Origin: Quillaja saponaria
Lineage: Eukaryota > Streptophyta > Magnoliopsida > Fabales > Quillajaceae
Direction: 5' to 3'
Assembly: GCA_029379385.1 (NCBI GenBank)
Contig: CM055618.1
Location: 19,321,071-19,385,070, forward strand
Length of the DNA stretch: 64,000 nucleotides
The notes beneath the pieces were generated by a model. The model saw nothing but the letters and a program-made list of their open reading frames with translations. It searched no databases and was not told where the DNA came from. Every line of letters begins with the position of its first letter. Position 1 is the stretch's first letter. The position numbers and the translations under genes are program-made. Shown here in pieces: positions 11,232 through 22,584 of the stretch.

Positions 11232-13496
11232 ATGGTGAAAATCGGATGCGATATTGACGGAAACCTGGACGACTCAAAGTTCAGCGAGCCAATTCCATGG
11301 GTTGGTATCTACGTAGCAGCAGCATCTATGGCCTGCCTCCTAGGAATGGTCACAGATGCCATAAATGGAATCCGTCATCGCAGATTTTGGTTTCCCTGCA
11401 AATTCTTCTCTCTAAACGCCACTACTTTGACCTTGATAGCTGTATCAGTAAAGTTGTCTGTGGATCTGAACACCCCCATGCCTCGCCGCCAGGATCAGCT
11501 AGCAAAACTTAGTAGCAGTGTCTTGATGTGCACGATAATAGGTAATTCTCTGCCTTCTCTTGCAACCATGGAGAACAAAGAAATCCTCATGACGTTGATG
11601 GCTGTAGGAATAATTGTTTTAACAGTTATTGTGAATATTTGCATCCAATTTGGAACTGGGGTAATCTATGTCTTCTGGATAGAGCATGTTTCTGTCATGT
11701 TCCTCATGCTTGTTTTGCTTGCGCTCATGAGTTCCTCTGCTTTAACTATTCCAATGACTAAGAAGATTTTACAGCTTTTATACAACAAAGAGTATAAACT
11801 AGCACTGAAAGAAGGGTCATATGAAATTGGTGAAACGGTTGTCAATAAGCTTAGAGAGGATCTTATGAAATATTGGATGATGGCTCATACTAGTAGTCCC
11901 CAGTTTGTGATGGGGAGGTCAGCGACATGCACTGCCTCTGGAGCATTCTGTCTTCTTAGTGCCATGATATTAGCAGAAGCCATTCTCCGATCTTACTTTA
12001 TGCCCTGGACATTTAAGTTTTGCAGCGGCGAGTCTGACTATAAATGGGCAAACATCTTGATTTTTGTTGTTCAGACCATTGCAGTAGGAGTGGGTACTAT
12101 AGCCCCTGCATTTAGATGGTTCATTGCCATCAATTTCAGATGCCCAAAAAACCAAAAGGAAAGCTGCAAAAAATTGTTTAAAGTAGAAGTTTACTGGATT
12201 AAGACCCTGCTACGGATGAAAGAGTGCCCATTATCTATACAAATTCGTGATAAGCGGTACCGAAAATTAGCCCATGGTGCAGAAGTTTTTTGTTTGAATT
12301 TCTGCATTCAGATGCAGAAAGGTATTGTGCTAATGAGCAAAGCGGTCACGCTTATTTCAATATTCTTTGTAAGTAGGATATTACGATGCTGCAACTACTG
12401 CAAGGAGGTGATGTCCAAATTCAACAATAATGTCTCAAGCATAAATTCTGGAGAAGAGTCACAACCTAGCTCAAAATTGGACCTTCGACGTTTCGTTCTG
12501 CATCTTGAAGGTGAGGATGATCTCGTCGAGCTGATGATGAAAAAAAATTGTGATGCCACTAACCACTGGATTCAGGTGGGAGAAAAGCAACAACCTAAAC
12601 GTCTATTAATGCTGTTAGAGAAATCAACAATTTCACAAGGATTTAAGGGAGTAGGAGAGTTTGACAGTGACCAAGTTCCTCCTCTAGATGCTGAAAAACC
12701 TCCAAACTGTTGGGCCCTTCCTGTAGTGACTATGGCAAGTATTGCAGTTGCACTTCCGAACATCAATAGTTGTTTAACTGAAGAGTTGATATGTACTCTG
12801 AATGAAGCCCTCCCCTATGTAAAATTCATAGAAAATGACCTGGACAGAGAAGGAAATTTGATCAACATCAGGATGGCAGCAGACGTTGTGTGGCTAGGAG
12901 TTGATCTCTACCGTAAGTGGCTAGACGTGGATCTCCATCAGCTCTCCCTCCAAGAAAAGAACCCAAAGGAGACACTACAAACGCTTGCTGATGCTGCAAA
13001 AAGAACGTACCAGGAATTCAAACTGAAACATATATATGTGTGTCTAAAGGAAATCCCTTCAAAGTGGCCTGCCAAAGTATTACTTGCTAATTCTATGTAC
13101 AGGATAAGTCAAAACATTCTGCTAAATTATGAATGCAGACACGGCCACACAAGCGAGAGATTATTTGAGGAACTAAGAATTATGATTTCTGACATACTGA
13201 GTGCATGTCTCACTAACTTACCCCGTGTTATATCCATGAAGTGTTTGAACAGTGCCATTGAAGACAGCGAGGACAGTGTCAGGCATGCAGTCTACATTCT
13301 TGGCAAATCCAAAAAGATCATAAAGATGCTAGAAAAGAGATCACCCAATTTGGGTCCTAATCAAATGGGAAATATTGATGAGTGGTGTTCAATGCATAAA
13401 CAGAAGAGTCCCTTATATTTCATTCCATGTTCACCTAAGAGTGAAACTGAGGCAGCTGCTTCCAAATCAAGCGACCTGTACCTGACCATTGAGTGA
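11232..13496 (+). CDS. Intronless multi-spanning membrane protein, function unknown
   Basis: One uninterrupted frame encodes 754 residues starting MVKIGCDIDGNLDDSKFSEP. About seven hydrophobic segments lie in the first 300 residues: roughly 22-44, 57-75, 93-110, 118-140, 144-173, 232-252 and 267-292. The remaining 450 residues are mostly soluble and include a Cys-rich patch (RILRCCNYCKEV) and helical segments such as ELICTLNEALPYVKFIENDL. The gene is a full, intact ORF in a plausible promoter context, so it is likely expressed. I do not recognise a named domain and assign no function. It resembles plant proteins usually called hypothetical that pair an N-terminal membrane region with a long cytosolic tail. 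Confidence 0.85.
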   Translation: MVKIGCDIDGNLDDSKFSEPIPWVGIYVAAASMACLLGMVTDAINGIRHRRFWFPCKFFSLNATTLTLIAVSVKLSVDLNTPMPRRQDQLAKLSSSVLMCTIIGNSLPSLATMENKEILMTLMAVGIIVLTVIVNICIQFGTGVIYVFWIEHVSVMFLMLVLLALMSSSALTIPMTKKILQLLYNKEYKLALKEGSYEIGETVVNKLREDLMKYWMMAHTSSPQFVMGRSATCTASGAFCLLSAMILAEAILRSYFMPWTFKFCSGESDYKWANILIFVVQTIAVGVGTIAPAFRWFIAINFRCPKNQKESCKKLFKVEVYWIKTLLRMKECPLSIQIRDKRYRKLAHGAEVFCLNFCIQMQKGIVLMSKAVTLISIFFVSRILRCCNYCKEVMSKFNNNVSSINSGEESQPSSKLDLRRFVLHLEGEDDLVELMMKKNCDATNHWIQVGEKQQPKRLLMLLEKSTISQGFKGVGEFDSDQVPPLDAEKPPNCWALPVVTMASIAVALPNINSCLTEELICTLNEALPYVKFIENDLDREGNLINIRMAADVVWLGVDLYRKWLDVDLHQLSLQEKNPKETLQTLADAAKRTYQEFKLKHIYVCLKEIPSKWPAKVLLANSMYRISQNILLNYECRHGHTSERLFEELRIMISDILSACLTNLPRVISMKCLNSAIEDSEDSVRHAVYILGKSKKIIKMLEKRSPNLGPNQMGNIDEWCSMHKQKSPLYFIPCSPKSETEAAASKSSDLYLTIE

Positions 13497-14992
13497 AATG
13501 CAATAACTCTGATTTGACAAGCAGAGGCGGCTAGTGAACTACATATTTATGTGTTAAGCTTACGCATATATCTTCAACAAGAGAGTAGATACTATGTTTA
13601 TGACTTCTCTAGTTCTCTTAGTAGTAATACTAGAATATCTGTCATTTCTTTTCTTTTTCTTCACCAGTTGTGAATTCAGAAGATTAAAACAGTTTTGCCT
13701 CTTACACCCCTCGCCAGTTATGGATATTCGAATGGCATCTCTCACAAACAAGATACACATATGCACGAAACATGTGTTATGCATGAAATTAATAAGAGTA
13801 GAACGGTTCAGTATATTAACTTCAATCATGCAGTCTTAATCTTATTTGTTCAGTTAATTATGATTTATAATCAATTAGCATGGAAGTATGGAACATATGA
13901 AGATATTACATCTTATTAAGTGCAAGATTAAGTTCACTTCTTTCACATAGAGGCACAGAGAAAAACCAGAAATCTAAGCAAAACTTCATGGGGGAAATAA
14001 GGAATATTAAACTGAAATGATCAAAGCAATTGGCTGCTAAGAAGGTGCCAAATTGTTCTTGACCATACCGACAGCAACTACGGCCCCTGAGGGATAAGCT
14101 TAGAGAGAGAGAGAGAGAGAGAGCACAATTCCCACGAATGAAATTCAGAAACAATATTCCTAGCCCTAACACAACTGCTGATTTCCATTATGACGTCTAA
14201 TTTCAAGGAAAGTTTGGTCCATAATTGACTTATGCATCTTATAGTGATCATTTTCTTCAGGACCTGCTCCCAATTGCAAAAGGTATAGGTGTTGTTTCAA
14301 TAGCAAAACAATGTTGACGAATGCGTATATGTTCTACATACCTTCCACCAGGTGATATCTTGAAGCTGACTAATTTTATCTGATTGATGATGTTGCAATT
14401 TCTACATAAATTACTTTGATCACAAGCCAGAAGCCATATAGGGTACTTAAAGCTTGCCCCTTAAATATTCTATGAGAAATCAAGTATACCAAAATAACCG
14501 TGTGAAGGGTAGCTGTAATTGAAAAACCATATACCAAACAAGTTTTCTTCTCATGTAAAACCCTTGGTTTTGCAATTTGCAACAGCAGTTAAAACTTCCT
14601 AACAACAGTCAAACAACATCATTTAAATAAATTATTTTGAATTCCTCTTCTCACCAGTAAGCTGAGAGTTCCTTTATATCACAACACAGAGTGAAAATTT
14701 TCACAATTCATGTAAAATAGCCATGTTTCCTTTACTCATCAACAAAGCAATAAAATTCAATGGCACAAGCAATTCAATTAAGAGTAATAAGTAATAACAG
14801 TACAAGCACTTCAAAAAGCATATGAATTTCTCAAATTTCCATTACCAATCTAAACTGAAAACTGCAAAGTTTCGAGTACAAGACAGATTCAACCAATAAT
14901 GGCCGTCTCTGCATCTGCGCACTTCCCAAAAAAAAGATAACAAAAAATTCCTCCAGAGAAACGTGGCAGCAAACGACATCGTATGGAAGGAA
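13497..14992. other. Intergenic region with (GA)n tract
   Basis: It holds the 3' UTR of the 754-residue gene, a short GA microsatellite at about 14102-14122 and probably the 3' UTR of the minus-strand microprotein gene. Several short ORFs (13560-14172 and 14376-14582) are low-complexity or overlap on both strands; none looks coding. Confidence 0.5.
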
Positions 14993-15166
14993 CTAATCAT
15001 CCTCCCCCCTCTTCTTCGGCTTCCGGTAAGTCTCTTCGATGTGCTTCGCCATTAAAAGCCCAGTGTCGGCAAGCTTCTTAATATTGGGGACGTTATAGTT
15101 CTGAGCTATGTAGACCCCAAACATCGTTGCCACCATAAAAGAAAAGCTGCTTCTAATCAAACCCAT
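14993..15166 (-). CDS. Conserved 57-residue single-pass microprotein (possible DUF4516/BRAWNIN-like)
   Basis: A single exon encodes MGLIRSSFSFMVATMFGVYI, continuing AQNYNVPNIKKLADTGLLMA and ending KHIEETYRKPKKRGEDD. A short N-terminal hydrophobic helix (about residues 8-20) is followed by an amphipathic helix and a basic-acidic tail. I remember close plant proteins of the same size; the helix-YNVPNIKKL layout recalls the DUF4516/BRAWNIN (UQCC6) family of small mitochondrial complex III factors, but this link is tentative. Site II-like motifs upstream fit a nuclear gene for a mitochondrial protein. The start is the first ATG in frame, and the length is below common ORF cut-offs. Confidence 0.72.
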   Translation of the reverse strand: MGLIRSSFSFMVATMFGVYIAQNYNVPNIKKLADTGLLMAKHIEETYRKPKKRGEDD

Positions 15167-15283
15167 TAGCAAGTTTTCTTTTCGAAGCTGACTATCAGAT
15201 CAGGACCTGAAATTTGTGGGTTTCAGCCTTTAGGATCTGCGAGGAGGGGTTATTTATACTTTACCCTTTTCGTACTTCCAACG

Positions 15284-15430
15284 CTTCCGGGCCAAAATTT
15301 TTAAAAGTAAAAATAAAAAATAAAAAGAATATGTCCTTATAAAAGTAGAGTTAGGTTGGCCCAGTGCAAGTACCATCAGGTCCATGGCTGAATGATTTCT
15401 TTGTTTTTTCCAGCCCAATGGGCCTGGAAT
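15284..15430 (-). promoter_or_regulatory. Promoter of the microprotein gene with site II/TCP-like motifs
   Basis: Within 270 bases upstream of the minus-strand ATG there are GGCCCA/TGGGCC motifs: CGGGCC near 15287, TTGGCCCAG near 15357 and the pair GCCCAATGGGCC at 15413-15424. Such TCP-bound site II elements are common in plant promoters of growth and mitochondrial genes. Confidence 0.5.
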
Positions 15431-17540
15431 TACAAATATAACCCGACCTCTTTCTGGTCAATATTTCTTACTCATTCTTATCCACAAGGTTACGATTACA
15501 AATATTCTAGACATAATGCCTTAGTTGGGAAGAACGAATTTGGGAGAAAATAAAAAGTGTAGAAAGAAATAGAAGAAATAAGTTATTTTCTCCTATTTAG
15601 ATCCAAGAAAAATGAGATTATTATTATAGTTTTTTATTTAGGTGCATAATGTGTCCAAACCTAATTTACATATATTTCTACTAATTATATTTTTAATCTT
15701 GTTAAAGATATTCACGTTCTATAATATTAAAATAAACAATTATGTAATCTTATTTTTTATAATTTTTTTTTCTTCTATCAGCTTTTTGTTTTTTTTTCTA
15801 AATAATACATAAAATATTAAAATCATTCTTCTATACTTTTTATTTTGGGTTATAATCATTCTTCTAATTTTGTATTTTTATTTTTATTTTTCACTTTTTA
15901 CACTAATTTTTGTTCACCTCAATTTAATGAGATTATTCTCAAACAAAGGCTATGTTCACAACATATGTTCCCCTTGGAATAGGTGGATGGACAGGTAAAA
16001 AGGACAAATTAAGGCAAGAAAGCTACAATCATTGAAAAGAGAGGATCAAGAGGAATATACCCAGGCCAGTTGTCTTTTTCATGATACGAGTTAGCTAGAG
16101 TGGAGCCATGATGGAACTTACATATGAAAACACCTTTAACTCCTTAAGAAATCAATTATTCTATTTTCTAAAAAAAGAATTATAGGGTGGGTCGGAAATG
16201 AAAGAAAATATAAGTTTATTTATTGTTTTGGTCATGATAATTACATCAATTTTTATTTTAGTTTTTAAGAAATTTTTTTTAAATCAAATTCTTAATTGAG
16301 TCAATCATATCACATAATTAGTTGATATGATTAAAAATAAATGAAATTAATTTGATGTTTTAAAAAATATATAATTTGCGAAAAGATAAATTTGAGTTTT
16401 AAATTTTAAATTGAGAAAATATATTTCTCTAATAGTAGAGCCAATATCCATGCAAATTTTCTTTTCATGCCTTAATTTTTATTTTTTATCATCTCCTAAA
16501 AAACATTTAAGCTAATCCATTGCAGCCAATCTTAATTTGATAATTTTGACTTAATTAAAAAAAAATTAAAACTTGGAGGACGAAATAAAAAATTAAATTC
16601 ATTAAAAAACTAATTAGAAAAATTAATTTCCTAAGGATCAAAATATAATTTGGTATAAGTCTCCAAGATAAAAAAAATAAATAAGTCAAATATATATAAA
16701 TAAAATGTTAACTACATAAAATCTCTTATATTCTCACCCAACTTCTTATTTAAAAATAATTTTAATTGTTGCAAACTTATTTTAAGAGATTAGTTTGATG
16801 TCTAGAAGATATATTATCTTTATTAATTTTATAGATTCAAATTTTTTTAATGAATGAAATAAGTAATTAATCAAAAAGAAAATAAGTTGATCAATGAGTA
16901 ATTAATTAAAAAATAAATAAGTTGATTTGAATACACTTATCTGTCAAATTAAATGAATAAATAAAATATTCCTAACTAAACTCAAATTTCTTATTCTTTC
17001 CGGTTATTGATTTCTTGTATTTCTAACTTTGCTTTCTAGAAGAATATTTTATTCATAATTTGGTTGAGGAACATGACAATGGGCCACTTGACTGATATTC
17101 TATGAATATATTAAATTCGATTCGATCAAAATTATTGAATTAGAAGTATGTAAGATTTTACGGTTTAAATTTTATTATAATTAGAATTATCTTATTTTGA
17201 AAAAGAATTCTACATAATTTTAGTATTTTTTGAAGAAAAATTTGAACTGAATTTTATACAAATTTAACAAATTATAATTTAATTTAAATTAAATATTATT
17301 TACAGATTAATTACACATATAAAAAATTCAGTGCTCCTTTGCAAAGCCAAACTAATGTTCCCCGGTATGATAATCTGAACCGTTCAATAAAAGTTATTTC
17401 TTCCAATCAAAGAGAATATTAACGTCTCTGATTCATCCTAGAGCAATTGACCCTGAAATGGTGATTCGTGTTTGCGTGTCGCGATTACACGTATGAACTG
17501 TATGATTTGAACTACCGCATTTTAATAATTAAATAATTAA
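15431..17540. repeat. AT-rich intergenic block with a decayed dispersed repeat
   Basis: No gene is visible. Part of it (about 16190-16690) resembles the block near 45960-46350: both have GAGTCAATCAT or GACTCAATCAT near CACATAAT, a TTGGAG..C-AAATAAAAAATT segment, and AATTAGAAAAAT followed by AATTTC. This suggests two old, diverged copies of an unclassified repeat. By eye only. Confidence 0.3.
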
Positions 17541-18256
17541 TTAATATAAATGAATAAATATAAGTAGCGGAAAATCTTGGCAAGGCCACCATAAATTTTT
17601 ATCTTCAACCGAATACGCGCTTCTTCAAGTTCTGAGTTGTGATCAAAAGGTTTCGTTTTGATAATTTTCTGGGTCGTCTTCACAAGGTTCAGCTTCTAGT
17701 CTAATTGATTCTTCATCGATTATAATTTTATCCTTAATTTTTAAGCTAATTCTTGACTAAGAATAATCTGTTTCAATAAGAAGTTCATCATCGAGCCCTT
17801 TTGTGATTTCCCAAGGCTGCTGTATAATTTTAACTGTTTCAGGAAAATCTTGAAATTTTCAGTTGATTGGTATATATTATTGTTTATTATTATTATTATT
17901 AATTTATTTATTTTTTGCCGGGTATTCGACATAGCCAATTTAGGTTTTCCTTTTTTTTCTTTTTAAGGTTTTTACGCCAAAGGGTACTTATATGTTTAAC
18001 TTAAATTTTCTGATATTTTATTTGTCATGTGCATGTTCATGATTATGATTGCTCTATGTTTATTTGTCACTAATTATGTTTTGTGTGTGTTGTGTTTGAC
18101 TTTGGGGCTGTGATCGTTCTATAAGCTTTGCATGTTATTTTCTCATTCAAAAATTATTGTGGAATAGACGAGTTGTATATCTCTGGTCAGATAATGTACG
18201 TTTTGTTGTTTATTTTTTCTGGAAATTGACCCTAGTTTGATGGTATTTCAGGGGGA
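17541..18256 (+). promoter_or_regulatory. 5' UTR exon and leader intron of the ATG8 gene
   Basis: A probable leader exon ends at 17649 (GATCAAAAG then GTTTCG), followed by a leader intron ending at the acceptor GGTATTTCAG at 18250, seven bases before the ATG. Leader introns are usual in plant ATG8 genes. The transcription start was not located. Confidence 0.5.
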
Positions 18257-21153
18257 ATGGCTAAGAGTTACTTCAAACAAGAGCATGATCTTGGTATACC
18301 ATTTTTCTGTCAGAATTCTAGCTGTAACTATGATTAATGTGGAAAGATTAGTAATTTATAACCAAGTGCATTCTTTTGTTTCCAGAGAAGAGAAGGGCAG
18401 AGGCTGCTAGGATTAGGGAGAAATACCCAGATAGGATTCCAGTGAGTGTTTGATGCTGCACTTATCTCTTGATGATCCACATCCATTTTTCTGATTTAGT
18501 AGTTAAAAGTTTCTCTGCTATTGAATATGATTATAATAGCGTTTAAAGCTTGTTTTGAGTTTCAAATATGTTCAGCTGTTTGAATTTTATCATCTATTAT
18601 CTGTCTACTGTTCTGGGATCTTGTTAGATATGGCAAATTGTAGAGTTGAGAAGAACTTAACCTTTTTCTGTTATATGCAGATGATTCCTTGTACGTAATT
18701 AAGCACTTGAGTAACAACTTCTATTGAAGGAAATGTGGTTAAGGTTTATTGATGAATGTTAAATGTTAAATTCATGTCAATCAAAGCTTTACCAGAATAA
18801 GCTCGTGTTATACTCATTTTCTGTTTGTTTTTGCATTGTTGTACCTACCCGTGTAGAGTGACTTACATGCATATATCCTCTGTTCTTATCTTTTTATGAT
18901 GGCGCAGTATTAAAGATATCTGGTAGTTGATACTTATTTTCTCATCGTTATGTCGCTCTTCTTTTTGCTGTGTGCATAAGTATGTCCCCTTGTGTGAGAG
19001 TGCTTGTGACCATAACTCTTTAATGGTTCTTAACTTCTTATTATATCCTCTTGCCTGATCAAAATAAAATTCTCAATAAGGTCATCCATACTTCTATAGA
19101 AAAGAAAACTAGATGGTCTTGACTACTCAATCTTAGTGTTCCAGGATTTAGCTAATAGTTCCATCCTGCGAATCTGGCATGGTACATCCTCAAGTTATTA
19201 ACTGACACCATTGAAATTTTAGGTGATTATGGACAATGAGGGACTTCTCTAATTATCTTATGATGATCTTCTTATTGCGTTGTAGTATACGGTTTTGGTG
19301 TTGAATGATTTGGATAAATTCCAGCTTTATAATTCTAGAAGTTGGAAAGTTTTGTATTTCTAGCTGAACACAATTATTATGTTAGATCAATCAAGGGCAT
19401 AGCTTTGTTACTGCTTTGTTTTGATTCTGTATTGATGAAGTTGAACATGTGTGTGTTTTATGCTGACTTTTGTGTGCATGATTTTATGATTTGAAGGTGA
19501 TTGTCGAGAAGGCAGAAAGAAGTGACATCCCAAGCATTGACAAGAAGAAGTAAGATTCTGTATACTTGTTTTGCTATGCGTTTGCTGCATTGTTTTCTTT
19601 ATTTTCCTAAACTTCTGATCGATATTTTTATCTTCAAAAATCCAGCAATTTTAACATCTGGTATGTTAAATGTAGAACATGAAAGTATAGTTTCTTTAGT
19701 ATGTATATAATATTTAGACAGAAGGGGAGGTAAGATGTGAGCATTTTCCCATCCTTAGAGATTTTCTATTTATTAGACTTCATACTTTGTTTGTTCCATG
19801 ACAGCTGATCTGATATATCTGCCACATTATGGCTACAATGATACCTTAAGTTTGCAAGAACAACATGTTTTGGCATGAAAGATAGAGGTCACTACAAAAT
19901 TTACTAGTATTAACGTGATAAAACCCATGTCTTAACTCTTAACTATACTTGGTCAATAAAAAAATTGTACTGATTTTGGTGTTACTCGGTTAAGTTTCCT
20001 AGCTGGCAACAAAGTCATGTGGCTATCAGAAGAAATCCTGGGTGAAACTATAGTTATTGTTTTTATGACATTTTTTTATTGTTGCTCTTGAATGGATCCT
20101 AGATAAAACAGAAACTACTGACAATTATCTGCATAAATGGATCGGTGACAGTGGTGGAGCACAAGTAGTTAAGTGGGGTCAATTGAACCCGCTCAACTTT
20201 GAAAAGAATTTCTTTAATTGATAAATTATTTTGTATTTATTAAAATTGAGGTGAAAAAGAAGATAATGAACCCACTAAATTTAAGAAAAATTCATAAACT
20301 CATTGATTTTGACAAAATAAATTAGGCTAATTAAATATTTTATTATGTTAGGAAATAATGTTGAGTGAATAATATTAGTTGAAAATTTGTAAAATTATAA
20401 TGTATAAAATTTAATTAGTACTTAATTAGTTTGAACAATAAGAAATATTTCTCATTTCATCCATTTTTATGGTACTTTTTAAATGTTCTTAATAGTTTTT
20501 AAATAATTTTGTTTGCTATAGTTAGACCTTGTGAGGTGGCTTCTAACGGATATGGATGAAACTGAAAACATGTATGACTTACATTGAGAATAAGTATCTT
20601 TCTTGACCCCACTCATTTGTTTTACTGGCCCTGCCATTGTTCGGTGATTTGGTGTGAGGGATGTCTGCTGTTTGTTGCTTTTGTTTCTTATTAACTTCTA
20701 AATGCCGTGGTGGAACTTGTGTTATTTGCTTGGTGCGGTCTAAAGGAATTGGAAATTTGGAGGCCTTTCGTCCATTGTTTTTAAGTTTTCCAAATTGAAT
20801 GATTAAATTGCAGGTACCTTGTTCCTGCTGACCTAACAGTTGGTCAATTTGTGTATGTCATCCGCAAAAGGATTAAATTAAGTGCAGAAAAAGCCATCTT
20901 TATATTTGTAGACAATGTCCTACCACCTACAGGTAAAACATTAGCGAATTATATGGTCTGCATATATAACAAGATGATGATATGCCCTTCTAATACAAAT
21001 TTGCCAATCGCCTTGCTGGTTTCTTTGATTTCTGTAGGTGCTATCATGTCAGCCATATATGAGGAGAAGAAGGATGAAGATGGGTTTCTCTATGTTACTT
21101 ACAGCGGCGAAAACACCTTTGGAAATCATAATTCCAATCCAAGTAGCCTTTGA
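18257..21153 (+). CDS. ATG8F: Autophagy-related ubiquitin-like protein ATG8 (ATG8f type)
   Basis: Five coding exons (18257-18293, 18386-18441, 19497-19549, 20814-20932 and 21038-21153) encode 126 residues. The sequence opens [20 protein letters not shown] and carries the family hallmarks [39 protein letters not shown] and the C-terminal [12 protein letters not shown]4 should cut after Gly117, removing a nine-residue tail (NHNSNPSSL), after which ATG8 is joined to phosphatidylethanolamine on autophagosome membranes and recruits cargo receptors. The N-terminus and the [17 protein letters not shown] segment match the ATG8f branch better than ATG8c. Intron 3 (19550-20813) hosts a MITE. Confidence 0.96.
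20149..20639. mobile_element. hAT-like MITE inserted in an ATG8 intron
   Basis: A 491-bp noncoding element has imperfect terminal inverted repeats: the left end reads CAGTGGTGGAGC and later AAGTGGGGTCAA; the right end, reversed, reads CAATGGCAGGGC and later GAGTGGGGTCAA. It is flanked by 8-base direct repeats matching at 7 of 8 positions (ATCGGTGA at 20141-20148, TTCGGTGA at 20640-20647). An 8-bp duplication and CAGTGG-type ends are typical of plant hAT elements. It has no transposase, so it is non-autonomous. Confidence 0.72.
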
Positions 21154-22584
21154 TGCTTTTTACTGTATCTGTTGCTGTTTTGTAATTGCCTTCTGCTAAT
21201 AATTCTGTTATTAAGCTCATAACAACAGCTATGTACAGTTATATATTTATATACACTTTTTAAGGGCCTGTTTAATTCTAAATTTCATGCATCCCAGTCT
21301 CTCAGTTGTTTTGCTGGTTCCACATTGTGTAATCCTCTCCAGTCTGATATGGATTACTGCACGTTTTGACTCTGGTTATTTATTCAAAAATGGAAGTAGG
21401 ACATGGTCTATGTGCCACGTGGAGAAACATGAGCCTGTTATTGTTTAACCAAGGCTATTCAAAGAAAACAACTATATTTTGGATCCAGGATCCTGAACCC
21501 GAACCCGTTTGACCCAGTGTGCTGGTGTGGCAACTCCACTTTTCTGTCTGTACTCTATAGCACATGGTCAATGTGTCACGTGGCACGCAAGCTTAACGCG
21601 GACGGTGGTGGGGAAAGGGGACCCTTCGGTGTTCCAAAATAGGGTTGCAAGTGACGGTTTAGCCATGCTCCTTTGTCCCTAAATCAATGTCCCTACATAC
21701 CACTCAAATGTCTGATCCACATGTTATAACTTTCTTATGTTAATTTCATCTTAATTAATACGTAAGCCTCTTGTCTATATGGATTAAGACTTCATAATTA
21801 ACTCCATATATATGTATGATTATGGATTTTAACCAACTCTTTTGTTCATATATATGTGTGATATGACAATGTCAAATCACATCACCTTTTTATCATAATC
21901 ATTATGAAAACTTTAAAGTAATATCTGCTATGCTATTATGTTGAATTAATTTTATAATTTATTACCCACATTATATTTTAAATTAATTAATAAAGTTTCA
22001 ACGTAAAATCGATTATCGGATTGGGAAGATTTAGTCTCCAACCCCATTCCCTTACAACTATAAACATACAAGCTATATGTGAAATCTAATATGTAAGTAA
22101 TTGGGATGGAGTTTTTGCATGTGTAAGGGCACAAAGACAGAGTAATTTGCAGGCATGCAACTTGCAAATTGGGATGATTTTTAAAATTCATGAATAGATA
22201 CAAGTAGTTATGGAATCCAATGTATAAGTTCACTACTGTCATACTGATTTTGATACTTTTCTTTTAGAGGGGGAAGAGGGGCTCCCAAATAATTAAAAAG
22301 TGAGAAAGAATAGGGGACAAGGAAGGCCCCTCAATATCTTCAATTTCGTATTCTAGGTTCATCACCCAAACACCTGCATGTTCTCTTTAAGAACGTCCTC
22401 CCATCCCATACAAAACCTGCATTTAATACACCACCTCTTATGTTCTCCTACTACTACTACATATACGAGAAGAATAACACAGCTTGAACCACTCTACTCT
22501 CACAGAAATCTCATCCCTTTTTCATCTACCGTATTCTGTAAACTAATTCAACTAATAGATTATCTGAATCTGATCTCATCAATC
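21154..22584. other. Intergenic region between ATG8 and the GLV gene
   Basis: It contains the ATG8 3' UTR and then the upstream region of the peptide gene. CACGTGG-type boxes occur at about 21416-21422 (GCCACGTGG) and 21577-21583 (TCACGTGG), which are G-box/ABRE-like motifs. The ORF frame upstream of 22585 lacks coding features and is leader sequence. Confidence 0.4.

Noticed and set aside
13906..14172. Minus-strand ORF with a Ser-Leu repeat
   Set aside because: The repeat is translated from a GA microsatellite; low complexity only.
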